A DNA stretch of 64,000 bases from Planctomicrobium sp051465645 (GCF_051465645.1 NZ_CP195790.1:1550001-1614000); one strand, 5' to 3'; shown: positions 43,468-53,463, counted from the first letter of the stretch. Program-made: numbers and translations. The notes: generated by a model not told the origin, from the letters alone.

Positions 43468-45315
43468 ATGTCTGGCAAAAACTCAATGAGCCAGCCGACC
43501 GGGAAATTGAAGCGGCAGGCACAAATGGATCAGCAATGGCTCCGCGAACTTTGTTTTCGCAAATCCGAATCCGAATCACTGACCAGAGCCGCACAGGCCG
43601 GTGATATTGAGCAGTTTTCAACAGAACTGCAGTCGCACCTCGTCAAGAAAAAGACGCTGAGTAAACGCGATCGCCGCCGACTGCAGGAACGGCTCACACA
43701 GCTTTGGTCGCCATCGGAATTGGACGATGACCACTCGTTCGCGGCCCTGCTTTTCGATGAAGAACTCGAATCCGCCGAATTCTCGGAACGAGTTGAGTCC
43801 ATTCTCGCCGGTGCATCGAACGGGTCCGCCGGTCGTGAAGAATCATGCACAGATTCTGTTGTCACAGGCATCTGGATACTTCACCTGCACGCACATCGGC
43901 TGCAGGCCAAAGCCCTTTTTGCGTTGTGGCGTTGGATTCTGGATCAAAGCGAACATCTGTATCAGACAGACAGCAAAGTCACCGCCGACGACGGATTCGA
44001 AGCCGTTGACCTGATCGAACTGCAGTGTCTGGTCGGATGGCAATACAGTGAACTGAAGTACGAACGAGCTTCGGCAAGTGACGGGGTCAAAGCACTTCGA
44101 CAGGCACTTGATGCAAGCACAGACGGCGATGGAACCCCGCACGCATGCTGGCTAGAAGAGATCCTGCCGCGACTGGTGCAACTCGCGAGAATCAATCTGT
44201 TTGCGTCATCAATTGGCGTCGACCTCTGGGACAGAAAGTCCGAGAAGCGAATCGAACGCTTTATCGGACGCGTGGCAAGCCTGCTGAGTCCCAAATATTT
44301 CGCATTCAGTCAAACTCCGGCCTCGCAAGTCTGCCTCCAGCTTCAGGCGGTCATTGATGCATTTGAATTCGAGCAGGACCCCACTGTTCGACGCATGTTA
44401 AAACAGTGGTCAGGTGGAGAATCGAAAGCTCTGCGAGGGGATCAGGAACGACTGATTCGCAAGGAATTTGAACGAGAAGCTCATCAATCCGACTGGGCGG
44501 AATGGGGAATCCTCCGATCCGCCTGGTCCACTCCCGTCGATCTGTGTGCGGTTCGTTACGACCGTAAAATGCCTTCAATTGAAGTCGTTGTTGCGAACAC
44601 TCCATTATTCGCCGGTGACTGGAATCACAAGCTGACATTCAACGGGAAGCAGATTTCAACCAGCGGGGAATGGTCCTGCTGTTGCTGGTATCTCGACAAA
44701 GATGCTGCATACATGGAACTGCAGTTGAACAATGAAGGCCCGGCGACCGTCATTCGACAGGCACTTCTGATGCGGCAAGAATCCGCCTTGTTCATCGGGG
44801 ATTCCGTCCGCCTGAATCAATCCGGTGCGATTTCTTATCGTCGCACATTACCGCTAATTGGCGACTGGAACGTTCAGGAAGATGCAGCCACACGCGAGCT
44901 GGCGCTGATCAACGATTCGCAACGAGTTCGCGTATTCCCATGGACCAGCCCACAATACCGGGTCGACCGAGCCACGGAATCACTGGCAGTCAAAGACGGG
45001 AAACTCGAACTTTCAGTGCAGACAAACGGAAGCGGGCTCTTCGCAGCGACTCTGTTTGAATGGTCACAGAAACAACAGGACCAACCAGTTGACTGGCAAC
45101 GAGTGACCGTCGCGGAAGATGGAAAAGCACTGCCAGCGGATGTTGCGTCAGCAGTTCGGTTGCGGCTGGGAAAATCGCAGTGGCTTGCGTACCACAGCCT
45201 GAAAAAGCCGCCCATTCCCAGAACGACAATGGGGCTGCATACTCCGAACGAAACTGTGATCGCACATGTGACAGAGTCCGGAGAGATCAAGGCTCTTGTC
45301 GAAGTCGAACTCTAA
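43468..45315 (+). CDS. large hypothetical protein, planctomycete-type
   Basis: About 615 residues from ATG 43468. The N-terminal half is helical, beginning with a charged MDQQWLRELCFRKSE..., and includes WSPSELDDDHSFAALLFDEEL; the second half, from about residue 360, is beta-rich with tryptophan/glycine signatures (LFAGDWNHKLTFNGK, WSCCCWYLDKDAAYMELQL, VRLNQSGAISYRRTLPL). No signal peptide, membrane segment or catalytic motif was seen. The beta half could be a jelly-roll or heparinase-like fold, but I cannot name the family. It is followed after 180 bp by lpxB. Confidence 0.75.
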   Translation: MSGKNSMSQPTGKLKRQAQMDQQWLRELCFRKSESESLTRAAQAGDIEQFSTELQSHLVKKKTLSKRDRRRLQERLTQLWSPSELDDDHSFAALLFDEELESAEFSERVESILAGASNGSAGREESCTDSVVTGIWILHLHAHRLQAKALFALWRWILDQSEHLYQTDSKVTADDGFEAVDLIELQCLVGWQYSELKYERASASDGVKALRQALDASTDGDGTPHACWLEEILPRLVQLARINLFASSIGVDLWDRKSEKRIERFIGRVASLLSPKYFAFSQTPASQVCLQLQAVIDAFEFEQDPTVRRMLKQWSGGESKALRGDQERLIRKEFEREAHQSDWAEWGILRSAWSTPVDLCAVRYDRKMPSIEVVVANTPLFAGDWNHKLTFNGKQISTSGEWSCCCWYLDKDAAYMELQLNNEGPATVIRQALLMRQESALFIGDSVRLNQSGAISYRRTLPLIGDWNVQEDAATRELALINDSQRVRVFPWTSPQYRVDRATESLAVKDGKLELSVQTNGSGLFAATLFEWSQKQQDQPVDWQRVTVAEDGKALPADVASAVRLRLGKSQWLAYHSLKKPPIPRTTMGLHTPNETVIAHVTESGEIKALVEVEL

Positions 45316-45495
45316 TTCGATGCAGCTCATCAGGAGTCGACATTCGTTCCAAAACCAGACTTAATTGCTGGCAAAACTGACGGGCGTTCAGGCGGCCTGT
45401 TCAAGTTCGCATGGCATCACAGGCTGAACTTTTGATAAAGTGTCGACTTCAAAATGGATTTTTGATGCGCCCAATGCAGGCGGACAGGACGTGGC

Positions 45496-46665
45496 ATGCA
45501 TCTCTTTTTTTCTGTCGGGGAACCGAGTGGTGATCAACACGCAGCTCAGCTGGTCGCGGAGCTGCGTAAGCGCCATCCAGACCTGCGAGTCAGCGGTTTC
45601 GGCGGGCATGAGTTAGAGAACGCTGGTCAGGAACAACTGTTTCGTCTGACCGACATGGCCGTGATGGGATTCATGGCTGTGCTGCCGTTGATTCGAAAAT
45701 TCTGGGGCTTGTACAAACAGGCCGGTACTTATCTCGAACGCGAACGGCCTGACGCGGTTGTTCTTGTCGACTTTCCCGGGTTCAACTGGTGGATCGCCAA
45801 AGCCGCGAAGCGAGCAGGAATTCCGGTTTACTACTACTGCCCTCCGCAACTGTGGGCCTGGGCTGGCTGGCGGATTCGTAAAGTCCGCAAGTATGTGGAC
45901 TGCGTGTTGTCTGTGCTCCCCTTCGAAGCTGAGTGGTACCGCGATCGGGGAATTGATGTCGAATACGTGGGGCACCCCTTCTTCGATGAGGTAGCGCACT
46001 CTCAACTCGACGAACCGACACTCCAAACACTACGCAATCAGCCAGGAAAACGGCTCGCCATTCTCCCTGGTTCCCGCCGGCAGGAAGTCAATCGCAACTT
46101 TCCAATGATGCTGCAGATTGCGAAGGTGCTTCATGAGAAACACCCAGACGTTCGATTCCCAATTGCATGTTACAAGCAGTGGCATTTCGATCGATGCAAG
46201 GAATTACTGGCAGAAAACGGTTCTTCTCTGCCCATTGATTTTTACCTCGGCAAAACACCAGAGGTGATCGAAACGGCCGACTGCTGCTTTATTGTCTCCG
46301 GCTCAGTCAGCCTGGAATTGCTCGCACGCCGCAAGCCGGGAGTCGTGCTCTACCGCGGCGGCGGCATCATGAAATTCATCTGGCTGAATCTCGTCACCTG
46401 CGACTACATGACACTTCCGAATCTCATTGCCGACCGCCCAATGATGCCTGAATTTGCCTGCACCGACGAGGAGGGTCCGCATGTTGATGAGATGATTCGT
46501 ATTCTCGACAGCTGGCTGTCCGATGACGAGCTTCTGCGGTCGAAGCAACAGGAAGTCGCCGCTCTCGCGGACAGCATCGTCGAAGCAGGAGGATTGGCAC
46601 GATGTGCGCAGACGCTGCTGAAACGATTGGAATCTGTCCCGGATCCTGTTCAATCTGCTGCATAA
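45496..46665 (+). CDS. lpxB: lipid-A-disaccharide synthase
   Basis: 389 residues, GT19 family. It condenses UDP-2,3-diacylglucosamine with 2,3-diacylglucosamine-1-phosphate in lipid A synthesis on the inner membrane face. Seen: FFSVGEPSGDQHAAQLV at the N-terminus, MAVMGFMAVLP, VLVDFPGFNWWIAKAAKRAGIPVYYYCPPQLWAW, VLSVLPFEAEWY, VEYVGHPFFDEV, LPGSRRQEVNRN and the SGSVSLELLARRKPGVVLYR donor-binding region. ATG 45496 has CAGGAC upstream. It indicates a lipid-A-bearing outer membrane in this planctomycete. No other lpx gene is in the window. Confidence 0.95.
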   Translation: MHLFFSVGEPSGDQHAAQLVAELRKRHPDLRVSGFGGHELENAGQEQLFRLTDMAVMGFMAVLPLIRKFWGLYKQAGTYLERERPDAVVLVDFPGFNWWIAKAAKRAGIPVYYYCPPQLWAWAGWRIRKVRKYVDCVLSVLPFEAEWYRDRGIDVEYVGHPFFDEVAHSQLDEPTLQTLRNQPGKRLAILPGSRRQEVNRNFPMMLQIAKVLHEKHPDVRFPIACYKQWHFDRCKELLAENGSSLPIDFYLGKTPEVIETADCCFIVSGSVSLELLARRKPGVVLYRGGGIMKFIWLNLVTCDYMTLPNLIADRPMMPEFACTDEEGPHVDEMIRILDSWLSDDELLRSKQQEVAALADSIVEAGGLARCAQTLLKRLESVPDPVQSAA

Positions 46666-47012
46666 CCGAATCGACACATCTTCCTTTTTGTATTGATGTT
46701 GTAGAAAAAAGAGAAATTGTTTTGATCGGTCGGGTTTGACTTAGGTCGGCCTTCTCTTATGATTGCTGTTGCTCAACCGGTTTGCTCTTTAATCGAGCGG
46801 GCCAAGCGAGTGCAATTGACCGGTGACTTCCCGGACAGGTACTCGTGCGCTTCATGCCCGCCTCTCGCGATTCACCGATAGTCGATTGCTGTCGACATTT
46901 TGCCACTCATGTCGAGGCGGCACTGGTCGAATGGATAACGCCGAATCCCATACAGAGTTGGAAGCGGCAGTTCGAATCGGAAATGCTTAACTGCTGTCTC
47001 AAGAGGTGAACG
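46666..47012. other. tatA leader region
   Basis: Contains the tatA promoter and roughly 240 nt of leader; no ORF supported. Confidence 0.4.
46736..46763 (+). promoter_or_regulatory. sigma70-type promoter upstream of tatA
   Basis: TTGACT at 46736-46741 and TATGAT at 46758-46763 with 16 bp between. Transcription from about 46770 gives a leader near 240 nt before the tatA ATG. Confidence 0.6.
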
Positions 47013-47309
47013 ATGTTTGGAATTGGACCGCCAGAAATGCTCTTTTTGGCTTTTATCGCTTTGCTGCTGTTCGGGAAGAAACTGCCTGAAGTTGCAAGAA
47101 GCATGGGTAAAGGCATTGTTGAGTTCAAAAAGGGAATGAACGGCGTCGAAGACGAAATCCGTTCGGCTGGAAGCAGCAATAACTACGCGAACAGTTCGGC
47201 ATCGAACACCGCTCGCCCATCAGTTGAAAGCGACGAGCAGAGCTGGAAGGCTCCGCGGTTCGATCCGCCGACAACTGAGCCGAAAAAAGAAGAAACTTCC
47301 GCCACATAG
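47013..47309 (+). CDS. tatA: Sec-independent translocase subunit TatA/E
   Basis: 98 residues. Starts MFGIGPPEMLFLAFIALLLFG, one short membrane helix followed by the FGKKLPEVARSMGKGIVEFKKG amphipathic helix, the TatA/E signature; the tail is hydrophilic. ATG 47013 follows AGAGGTGA. It forms the pore for folded proteins exported by the twin-arginine pathway. tatB and tatC are not adjacent, so the subunits are dispersed. Confidence 0.94.
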   Translation: MFGIGPPEMLFLAFIALLLFGKKLPEVARSMGKGIVEFKKGMNGVEDEIRSAGSSNNYANSSASNTARPSVESDEQSWKAPRFDPPTTEPKKEETSAT

Positions 47310-48020
47310 TCTGTCCCCCAAGTCTTCAGCAATGGGGACAGCGACATGACGTGCGGAATACGAGATCAGGCCGAACCTAGGTTGTCACAGCAACTTCAGA
47401 TTCGGCCTTTTCATTTGGCAACAGGTACTTTGAGCTTCGAATCGACGAACAAAGGTTCGCAGCAAGATTGGCACTGGCGACTGAAAGTTTACCTTCAATT
47501 ATTGAGTGGGATCGCCCTGTAAGACCATTGATAACTGACAGAATCGCCTTACCGGAACACTCGAAGAACTCCGCAAAAGTGGACGCGCAACATCAATTTT
47601 TGATTTCTGAAAGGTCCGGCAGACAGCAGTGTTGGCAATCGCAACGCTGGATTTTATGATCAATCAAACTCCTCGGAAACCAATTGCGGGTCGAATGTTG
47701 CAGGCACAGTAGAGATTGAAGATTCAGGTGTGTCTGGTTTTCAACACGACGTGCACTCTCCGAGGCGGGTCATGCGTTCGTGGTTCAAGCCCGTCGCGAA
47801 AATGGATTCCCCTGCAGAACCACTGCTTGAGTGAAGGACAATCAGCTTGAGATGGACGTGATCCATTGCCGGTTGTTCCTCATGCTGCAACCCCCTCTGC
47901 AGGTGAACGGTAACGGCCGCACCAATGATGTATCAGCTTCGTCCCTGTCCATTCAGCGGTGTCCACGAACAACCTGCACCTTCCAGCTGAATCATCCCTC
48001 CAGAACTGCAGAAACGTCCC
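47310..48020. other. intergenic with terminator, no gene recognised
   Basis: About 710 bp. The tatA terminator lies at 47368-47411; beyond it, frames of up to 200 codons overlap the PIN-TRAM start in another frame and do not look like protein. Confidence 0.4.
47368..47411 (+). terminator. rho-independent terminator after tatA
   Basis: AGGCCGAA pairs with TTCGGCCT, followed by a T-rich tail. A second hairpin, TGTCCCC with GGGGACA, sits just after the stop codon near 47310-47341. Confidence 0.65.
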
Positions 48021-49061
48021 ATGCTGCTGCTCATCATTCGGGCTTCCTACATTCTTATTTGCGTCGGCGCGCTTGCAACCTTCATGTTCAGCAGCGATGC
48101 CCCGTCGCCGTGGATGAAAGAGTATCCGGTCATCAGCTTCTGCCTGATGACGTTGCTGACGATGAGCGTTTTGCTCGTCGATGTGCTGATCCCGCAGAAG
48201 CGAGTCGACATTGTTTCCGCAGTCTATTTCGGACTCTTCATCGGACTGCTGCTGGCGTATCTCTTCAATCTTGCGCTACGGCCGCTGTTTGCAATGCAGG
48301 AACTCTTCCAGGGAGATGGTCCCGGCTTATCAGCTGCTTTTTCCCTGTTGACGATTCTGATTCTGCCTTACCTTTGCATTACTTTCCTGCTTCAGACCAA
48401 AGATCAGTTCCGACTGGTGATCCCCTATGTGGAGTTCTCCCGTGAACTCAAAGGGGGACGCCCTTTGATTCTCGATTCGAGCGCACTGATTGATGGCCGA
48501 ATTGCAGACATGGTGACAACGCATATTGTCGATTCCGAGTTTGTAGTGCCTCAATTCATCTTGCAGGAAGTTCAGGATATCGCGGACAGCCATGATCGCC
48601 TGCGTCGAGGCCGTGGCCGACGTGGACTGGACGTTCTGAAGAAACTGCAGCAGGACCCCAAAGTGGAAATTCGGGTCCATGAATCCAAAACCAGTGCCGA
48701 CAAAACAATTGATCAGCGGCTGGTAGAACTCTCCCGCGAATTGAATGGGCGCCTGGTCACCAACGACGTCAATTTGAACAAGCTGGCCAGCGTTCAGGGA
48801 GTGGACGTTGTCAACCTGAATGAAGTTGCCAATGCCCTGAAGCCTCGTTTCATTCCGGGCGAGCACGTTCGAATTCGCATCATTAAAGAAGGCGAAGGAC
48901 TCGGACAGGGAATCGGCTATCTCGATGACGGCACGATGGTCGTTGTTGAGCAAGGGATGAAAGAGATGGGCAAGGAAGTCGACACTGTCGTCACCAGCGT
49001 CCTGCAGAACAGCGCTGGCCGTATGATCTTCTCACGACTGGCCGATGGTCAGATCGCATAG
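48021..49061 (+). CDS. PIN/TRAM domain membrane protein (YacL-like)
   Basis: 346 residues. Four membrane helices in the first 125 residues, then a PIN domain beginning LILDSSALIDGRIADMV with the first catalytic Asp, VVPQFILQEVQDIADS, RGRRGLDVLKKLQ, and LVTNDVNLNKLA with the last Asp, and a C-terminal TRAM domain (PGEHVRIRIIKEGEGLGQGIGYLDDGTMVVVEQG). The arrangement matches Bacillus YacL. A ribonuclease role tethered at the membrane is expected from the PIN fold but untested. It ends 25 bp before the GTG of the cyclase gene, so the two are probably co-transcribed. Confidence 0.92.
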   Translation: MLLLIIRASYILICVGALATFMFSSDAPSPWMKEYPVISFCLMTLLTMSVLLVDVLIPQKRVDIVSAVYFGLFIGLLLAYLFNLALRPLFAMQELFQGDGPGLSAAFSLLTILILPYLCITFLLQTKDQFRLVIPYVEFSRELKGGRPLILDSSALIDGRIADMVTTHIVDSEFVVPQFILQEVQDIADSHDRLRRGRGRRGLDVLKKLQQDPKVEIRVHESKTSADKTIDQRLVELSRELNGRLVTNDVNLNKLASVQGVDVVNLNEVANALKPRFIPGEHVRIRIIKEGEGLGQGIGYLDDGTMVVVEQGMKEMGKEVDTVVTSVLQNSAGRMIFSRLADGQIA

Positions 49062-49086
49062 CCCTGTCCTTCTCACCTGAGGACGC

Positions 49087-50973
49087 GTGGCGACACAAAT
49101 TGACCGGTTCACCAGTGTCATTCAGGCGAATGGCACTGATCACGGTGACTCTGAAGGAGCTGACTTGTCGGTACCATCTCCAGAGCAGATTCGTCGTGCA
49201 TGGGACTCTGTCCGCGACACATTGAAATCCCGACGCGGTGAGCATGGTCACTGGGAAGGGAAGCTCTCGACATCAGCGCTCTCGACAGCCACGGCTGTCA
49301 TGGCCCTGGAACAAGTTCGACGTCATATCCCTGGGGTGCAGCCAGGCGATGGAATCGTCCTTCCCCCGAACCCATCCGGCCCCTCTCAATTTCGTTGGCA
49401 GCACTTGATCGATGGCGGCCTGAAATGGCTCGCGGAACATCAGAATGAAGACGGCGGCTGGGGAGACACCGTTAAGAGTGTCAGCAACATCTCCACAACG
49501 ATGCTGGCTTACGCCTCGTTCCTCGCGGCTCGCAAAGACAACGAGGAATACTCTGGCACCTTGCGAAGTGCTGGCAACTACATCAACACCAGCGGCGGAG
49601 TTGATGCAGTCATTGCCAGATACGGAAAAGACAAGACCTTCTCCGTTCCGATCCTGGCACACTGTGCTCTGGCCGGGATTGTCAGCTGGGACAAAGTTAC
49701 CTCCCTCCCTTTCGAGCTGTCCTGCATCCCAGCGAGATTTTACGCCGCAGTGCAACTTCCCGTCGTGAGTTACGCCCTGCCGGCGCTCATCGCAATTGGT
49801 CAGGTAAAACACCACTTCAAACGGTCTCGCAATTACCTTCTCGCACAACTGCGAGACGTCTGTATCGATCCAAGCCTTCGAGTCCTTGAGCGGATTCAAC
49901 CATCGTTCGGCGGTTTCCTGGAAGCAACTCCGCTGACAAGTTTTGTCGTCATGAGTCTCGCCGCCAAAGAGCTGGCGGACCATCCAGTCGCCATTCGTGG
50001 AACTCAATTCATCGTGGCGTCAGTTTTGCCTGACGGAAGCTGGCCCATCGACACGAATCTGGCCACCTGGGTGACGACGCTTTCGGTGAACGCACTCGCT
50101 GGCGATTTCAGCAGTGAAGAAAAAATACAAATCCGGGACTGGCTGCTCGGCCAGCAATATCTTCAGGTTCATCCATTCACAAACGCTGCACCCGGTGGTT
50201 GGGCATGGACCGACCTGCCGGGGGGAGTGCCAGACGCCGATGATACTCCAGGAGCGATGCTCGCCCTGCTGAATCTCGCCGATGGAAAGATCGACAAGGC
50301 GACGGGCACAGCACTGACGAAAGGAGCGAACTGGCTGCGGCAGCTTCAGAATCGTGACGGTGGATGGCCGACGTTCTGTCGGGGCTGGGGAACGCTGCCG
50401 TTCGATCGCAGTTCATGCGATATTACCGCGCATTGCCTGAGGGCTCTTTTCTTATGCAACCAGCACATTCCATTGGGAAAAGGCGCCGAACTTGCAATCA
50501 AACGGGGACTCAGGTTCCTCGAAAAGCAACAGACCTCGGACGGATCATGGCTGCCGCTCTGGTTCGGAAATCAGCATGCACCTGACGACATCAATCCCGT
50601 TTACGGAACGTCTAAGGTCCTTGCGGCCTATCGGGATCTGGGGCAAATTGACTCGTCAATTGCTCAGGCAGGCTGCCGCTGGTTGAAAAATGTCCAGAAT
50701 CCCGACGGAGGCTGGGGAGGCACTTCTCGCAGTCCATCTTCGGTGGAAGAGACCTCTCTGGCCGTGGAAATCCTGAGAAGTGACGTCAATTCCCAGGATG
50801 CAGTGAATGCAGGACTTCAGTGGATTGTCGATCAGGTAGAACGTGGCAAGATCGCTGAAGCAGCCCCAATCGGTTTCTATTTCGCCAAATTATGGTACTT
50901 TGAAGAGTTGTATCCTTTGATTTTTGCGGCGAATGCACTGCGTCCATATTCAACGCCAAAATTTCAAGAATAG
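49087..50973 (+). CDS. squalene-hopene-cyclase-like triterpene cyclase
   Basis: 628 residues from GTG 49087, with GAGGA just upstream. Class II terpene cyclase: the catalytic acid motif DADD at 383-386 (VPDADDTPGAML), and five or more QW repeats such as QNEDGGWGD (119-127), LPDGSWPID (314-322), QNRDGGWPTFCRGW, TSDGSWLPLWFGNQ and NPDGGWGG. The C-terminal PIGFYFAKLWYFEELYPL matches the product-side helix of cyclases. Hopanoid SHC usually carries DVDDTA; here T is followed by P. Substrate is therefore not certain: squalene, or another linear isoprenoid from the downstream synthase. No hpnC/D/E squalene genes are nearby. Confidence 0.88.
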   Translation: MATQIDRFTSVIQANGTDHGDSEGADLSVPSPEQIRRAWDSVRDTLKSRRGEHGHWEGKLSTSALSTATAVMALEQVRRHIPGVQPGDGIVLPPNPSGPSQFRWQHLIDGGLKWLAEHQNEDGGWGDTVKSVSNISTTMLAYASFLAARKDNEEYSGTLRSAGNYINTSGGVDAVIARYGKDKTFSVPILAHCALAGIVSWDKVTSLPFELSCIPARFYAAVQLPVVSYALPALIAIGQVKHHFKRSRNYLLAQLRDVCIDPSLRVLERIQPSFGGFLEATPLTSFVVMSLAAKELADHPVAIRGTQFIVASVLPDGSWPIDTNLATWVTTLSVNALAGDFSSEEKIQIRDWLLGQQYLQVHPFTNAAPGGWAWTDLPGGVPDADDTPGAMLALLNLADGKIDKATGTALTKGANWLRQLQNRDGGWPTFCRGWGTLPFDRSSCDITAHCLRALFLCNQHIPLGKGAELAIKRGLRFLEKQQTSDGSWLPLWFGNQHAPDDINPVYGTSKVLAAYRDLGQIDSSIAQAGCRWLKNVQNPDGGWGGTSRSPSSVEETSLAVEILRSDVNSQDAVNAGLQWIVDQVERGKIAEAAPIGFYFAKLWYFEELYPLIFAANALRPYSTPKFQE

Positions 50974-51108
50974 CCTGCCACGGTCAGGAACTGCGAATCG
51001 CATTTCTGAAGGTAGACATTGGTTGCGAACGAATGCTCTGATAACTTGCTTTGAACATCGTACGCAGTCCTCCCTGAAACTGAATCTCCTGAGCGGCGAC
51101 ATCATTGC

Positions 51109-52992
51109 ATGTTTGAACCATCACTGGATTCGACCGTCGAGCACGACCAGTCTACAGGTCCTGCTGATTCATCCGTTGGAAATCAGATTTCAACAGCACG
51201 GCGTTTCGACGACGATCCACCGCCGCAAAAGAGAGTTCGCCGAAAAAGCACCAGCCACCTGAAAGCTGTCCCGCAAGAGCTGGCGGATCGCGAACGGATC
51301 AAAGCCGCTGCCGAAGAGTTCGCGAAAACGTTGAACAAAAGCCAGCCATTCTCAAAGAACAATCTTGAAGGCTGGGGACGCAAGCTTCTCGAACAATTGA
51401 ACGAACCGGAGATGTATCTCGGGTTCGCAATGGTGCTGATCGGAAACTTCTTCTGGAAGCAACAGTTCCTGTCGATTCCGTTTGAACGACGCATGCTGTT
51501 GCTGCCGCACTGTCTGAAGCACGCAGCCGGCTGTCCGGCAGAATACAGCCAGTTCGGCCTGGAGTGCGAGAAGTGCGGCGCCTGCTCCATTGCAGACTAT
51601 AAAGTTCGGGCAGAGCAACTCGGCTACAAGGTCCTTGTCGCCGAAGGGTCTCCAGTCGTTCTGCGAATCATCGTTGAAGGCTATGTCGACGGCATTTTGG
51701 GCGTCGCATGCCTGAATGTGCTGGAAAAAGCGATCGATAAAGTTCTGGTTGCAGGCGTTCCCAGTTATGCCGTCCCGCTGCACTCCGGGGACTGCAAAAA
51801 CACGACGCTTGATGAAGCATGGGTCTGGGATGTGCTCGAAAAGTATGAGCCACTTCCGGCCCCGATGACGCGAAGCTACGTCCCATTGATGAGGGCGACG
51901 TCGAACCTATTCACGAATCAATTCCCTGAACTTGTCACCCGTCAACGAAGCTCGACGCCTGAGCAGGCACTCTCCCCACTTGGGCAGACTGAGAACGCGG
52001 CGCTCGACTGGTTAGCCAATGGGGGAAAGCGATTCCGTCCGTTCATTACACTTGCTGCATTTGACGCTGCCAGTGGTGGTCAATGGGTCAATGGAACTGC
52101 GAACGCTCAAGATAATGCGTTCACGCCGGGGGCAGCAAAAGTCGCCATGGCAATCGAGGCGTTTCACAAGGCCTCTCTGGTGCACGATGACATTCAAGAC
52201 AACGACCTGTACCGTTACGGACGGCAGACTCTCCATCGCGTGCATGGCATCGGCTCCGCGATCAACATCGGCGACTATCTGATCGGTCTCGGCTACCGTC
52301 TGGTCAACGAAGCTCGAAGTGAAATCGGGAGCGACGCGGCGTGTGACATTGTGGAAGCGATGTCGCAAGCGCATATCAAATTGTGCGATGGTCAAGGCGC
52401 TGAAATGGGCTGGCAGCAGTCGCCAGACTGGAATATCACACCGCTCGATGCCCTGCAGATTTATGCACTGAAGACATCGCCTGCGTTCGAAGCCGCACTC
52501 ATTGCAGGGTTTCGACTGGCGGGTCCAGTGGACGGACTCCGCGAGACCGTTGCTCAGTTCTGTCGCAAACTGGGAGTCGGCTTTCAGATTTTGAATGATC
52601 TGAAAGACTGGCAGGGTGACAGTGACAATAAACTTGTTGCCGGTCAGGATGCACTCGCATTGCGACCAACTCTGCTCCTCGCTTTAGCACTTCAATCCGC
52701 ATCACCTGAGCAGAAGAAGCAGATTCGCGAGATTTATGAGTCCACAGGGGACAACGTCTCCCGTCTGAATCAGCTGCGCGGTCTCTTCAATGAATTGAAC
52801 GTCTTCGATAAAGCTCAATCACTCGCAGACAAATCACGTGCTGGCGCTGAAGGTCTCGCAGATAGTGTCGAATCAGATGAGATTCGGCAGCTACTGTACT
52901 TCTTTGTCGACACCGTTCTTGCACAGGACGACGAACCGACGCCTCTGGAAAAGATGCAGGCACAAAATCGCCCGTTGCTGCACATCATCTAG
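51109..52992 (+). CDS. fusion of DUF116 domain and trans-isoprenyl diphosphate synthase
   Basis: 627 residues. Residues 1-60 are low-complexity; 85-245 form a DUF116 domain with seven cysteines (LPHCLKHAAGCP at 133-143, CEKCGAC at 153-159, GVAC at 198-201 and GDC at 227-229), which could bind a metal or Fe-S cluster; 290-620 form a polyprenyl synthetase with GGKRFRP (305-311), first aspartate motif DDIQD (360-364) and second motif NDLKD (496-500), where the first D of the usual DDxxD is N. The middle KTS replaces the usual KTA/KTG. DUF116 fused to a prenyl synthase is unusual outside planctomycetes as far as I know. It follows the cyclase by 135 bp. Confidence 0.9.
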   Translation: MFEPSLDSTVEHDQSTGPADSSVGNQISTARRFDDDPPPQKRVRRKSTSHLKAVPQELADRERIKAAAEEFAKTLNKSQPFSKNNLEGWGRKLLEQLNEPEMYLGFAMVLIGNFFWKQQFLSIPFERRMLLLPHCLKHAAGCPAEYSQFGLECEKCGACSIADYKVRAEQLGYKVLVAEGSPVVLRIIVEGYVDGILGVACLNVLEKAIDKVLVAGVPSYAVPLHSGDCKNTTLDEAWVWDVLEKYEPLPAPMTRSYVPLMRATSNLFTNQFPELVTRQRSSTPEQALSPLGQTENAALDWLANGGKRFRPFITLAAFDAASGGQWVNGTANAQDNAFTPGAAKVAMAIEAFHKASLVHDDIQDNDLYRYGRQTLHRVHGIGSAINIGDYLIGLGYRLVNEARSEIGSDAACDIVEAMSQAHIKLCDGQGAEMGWQQSPDWNITPLDALQIYALKTSPAFEAALIAGFRLAGPVDGLRETVAQFCRKLGVGFQILNDLKDWQGDSDNKLVAGQDALALRPTLLLALALQSASPEQKKQIREIYESTGDNVSRLNQLRGLFNELNVFDKAQSLADKSRAGAEGLADSVESDEIRQLLYFFVDTVLAQDDEPTPLEKMQAQNRPLLHII

Positions 52993-53463
52993 CAGTCAAA
53001 CGCCCGAACCGAACTCATGGTTTTGATTCCTTGCTCGTTATCAGGGGATCTCACCAGGATGCAAATGCAGTAAAATGGTCGTGCGCCAATGGGCTCAATT
53101 CTTAGAGCTGGCTCAGGGGCTCTTCTTTGAGCGGAATCGCGATTCTGGTACGCGGCGTTTGAGGTAGACAGATGAAATCCCAACACAGCGAATTCGCCAC
53201 AACCGACATCTAGGCTGCATCTTGCAGAAATCGCACTCATGCAATTGCGGTCGAGGAACCCATATTGTCAGGGATCTGAATTTTCACCTAGAATGTCTTG
53301 CCAGAGTGTGATGAATCCCTGCCCTGAAGGTTGAATACTCAGAGCCGTTTTCCAAGGACGGAAGCGGATATTGGGCTCGGGATCGCACTCATTCGAAGAC
53401 AATGCCTCACTCGAAATTGCAAAGCGGGTGCAGAGCTCCGAAATCTGATAGAGGTGAATGTTC
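52993..53463. other. intergenic, no gene recognised
   Basis: About 470 bp between the fusion gene and the DUF1573 gene, no hairpin with a T-tract and no supported ORF. Confidence 0.35.

Noticed and set aside
47831..48445. 204-codon frame overlapping the PIN-TRAM gene
   Set aside because: Shadow in another frame of the real gene; Cys/Arg/His-rich composition.
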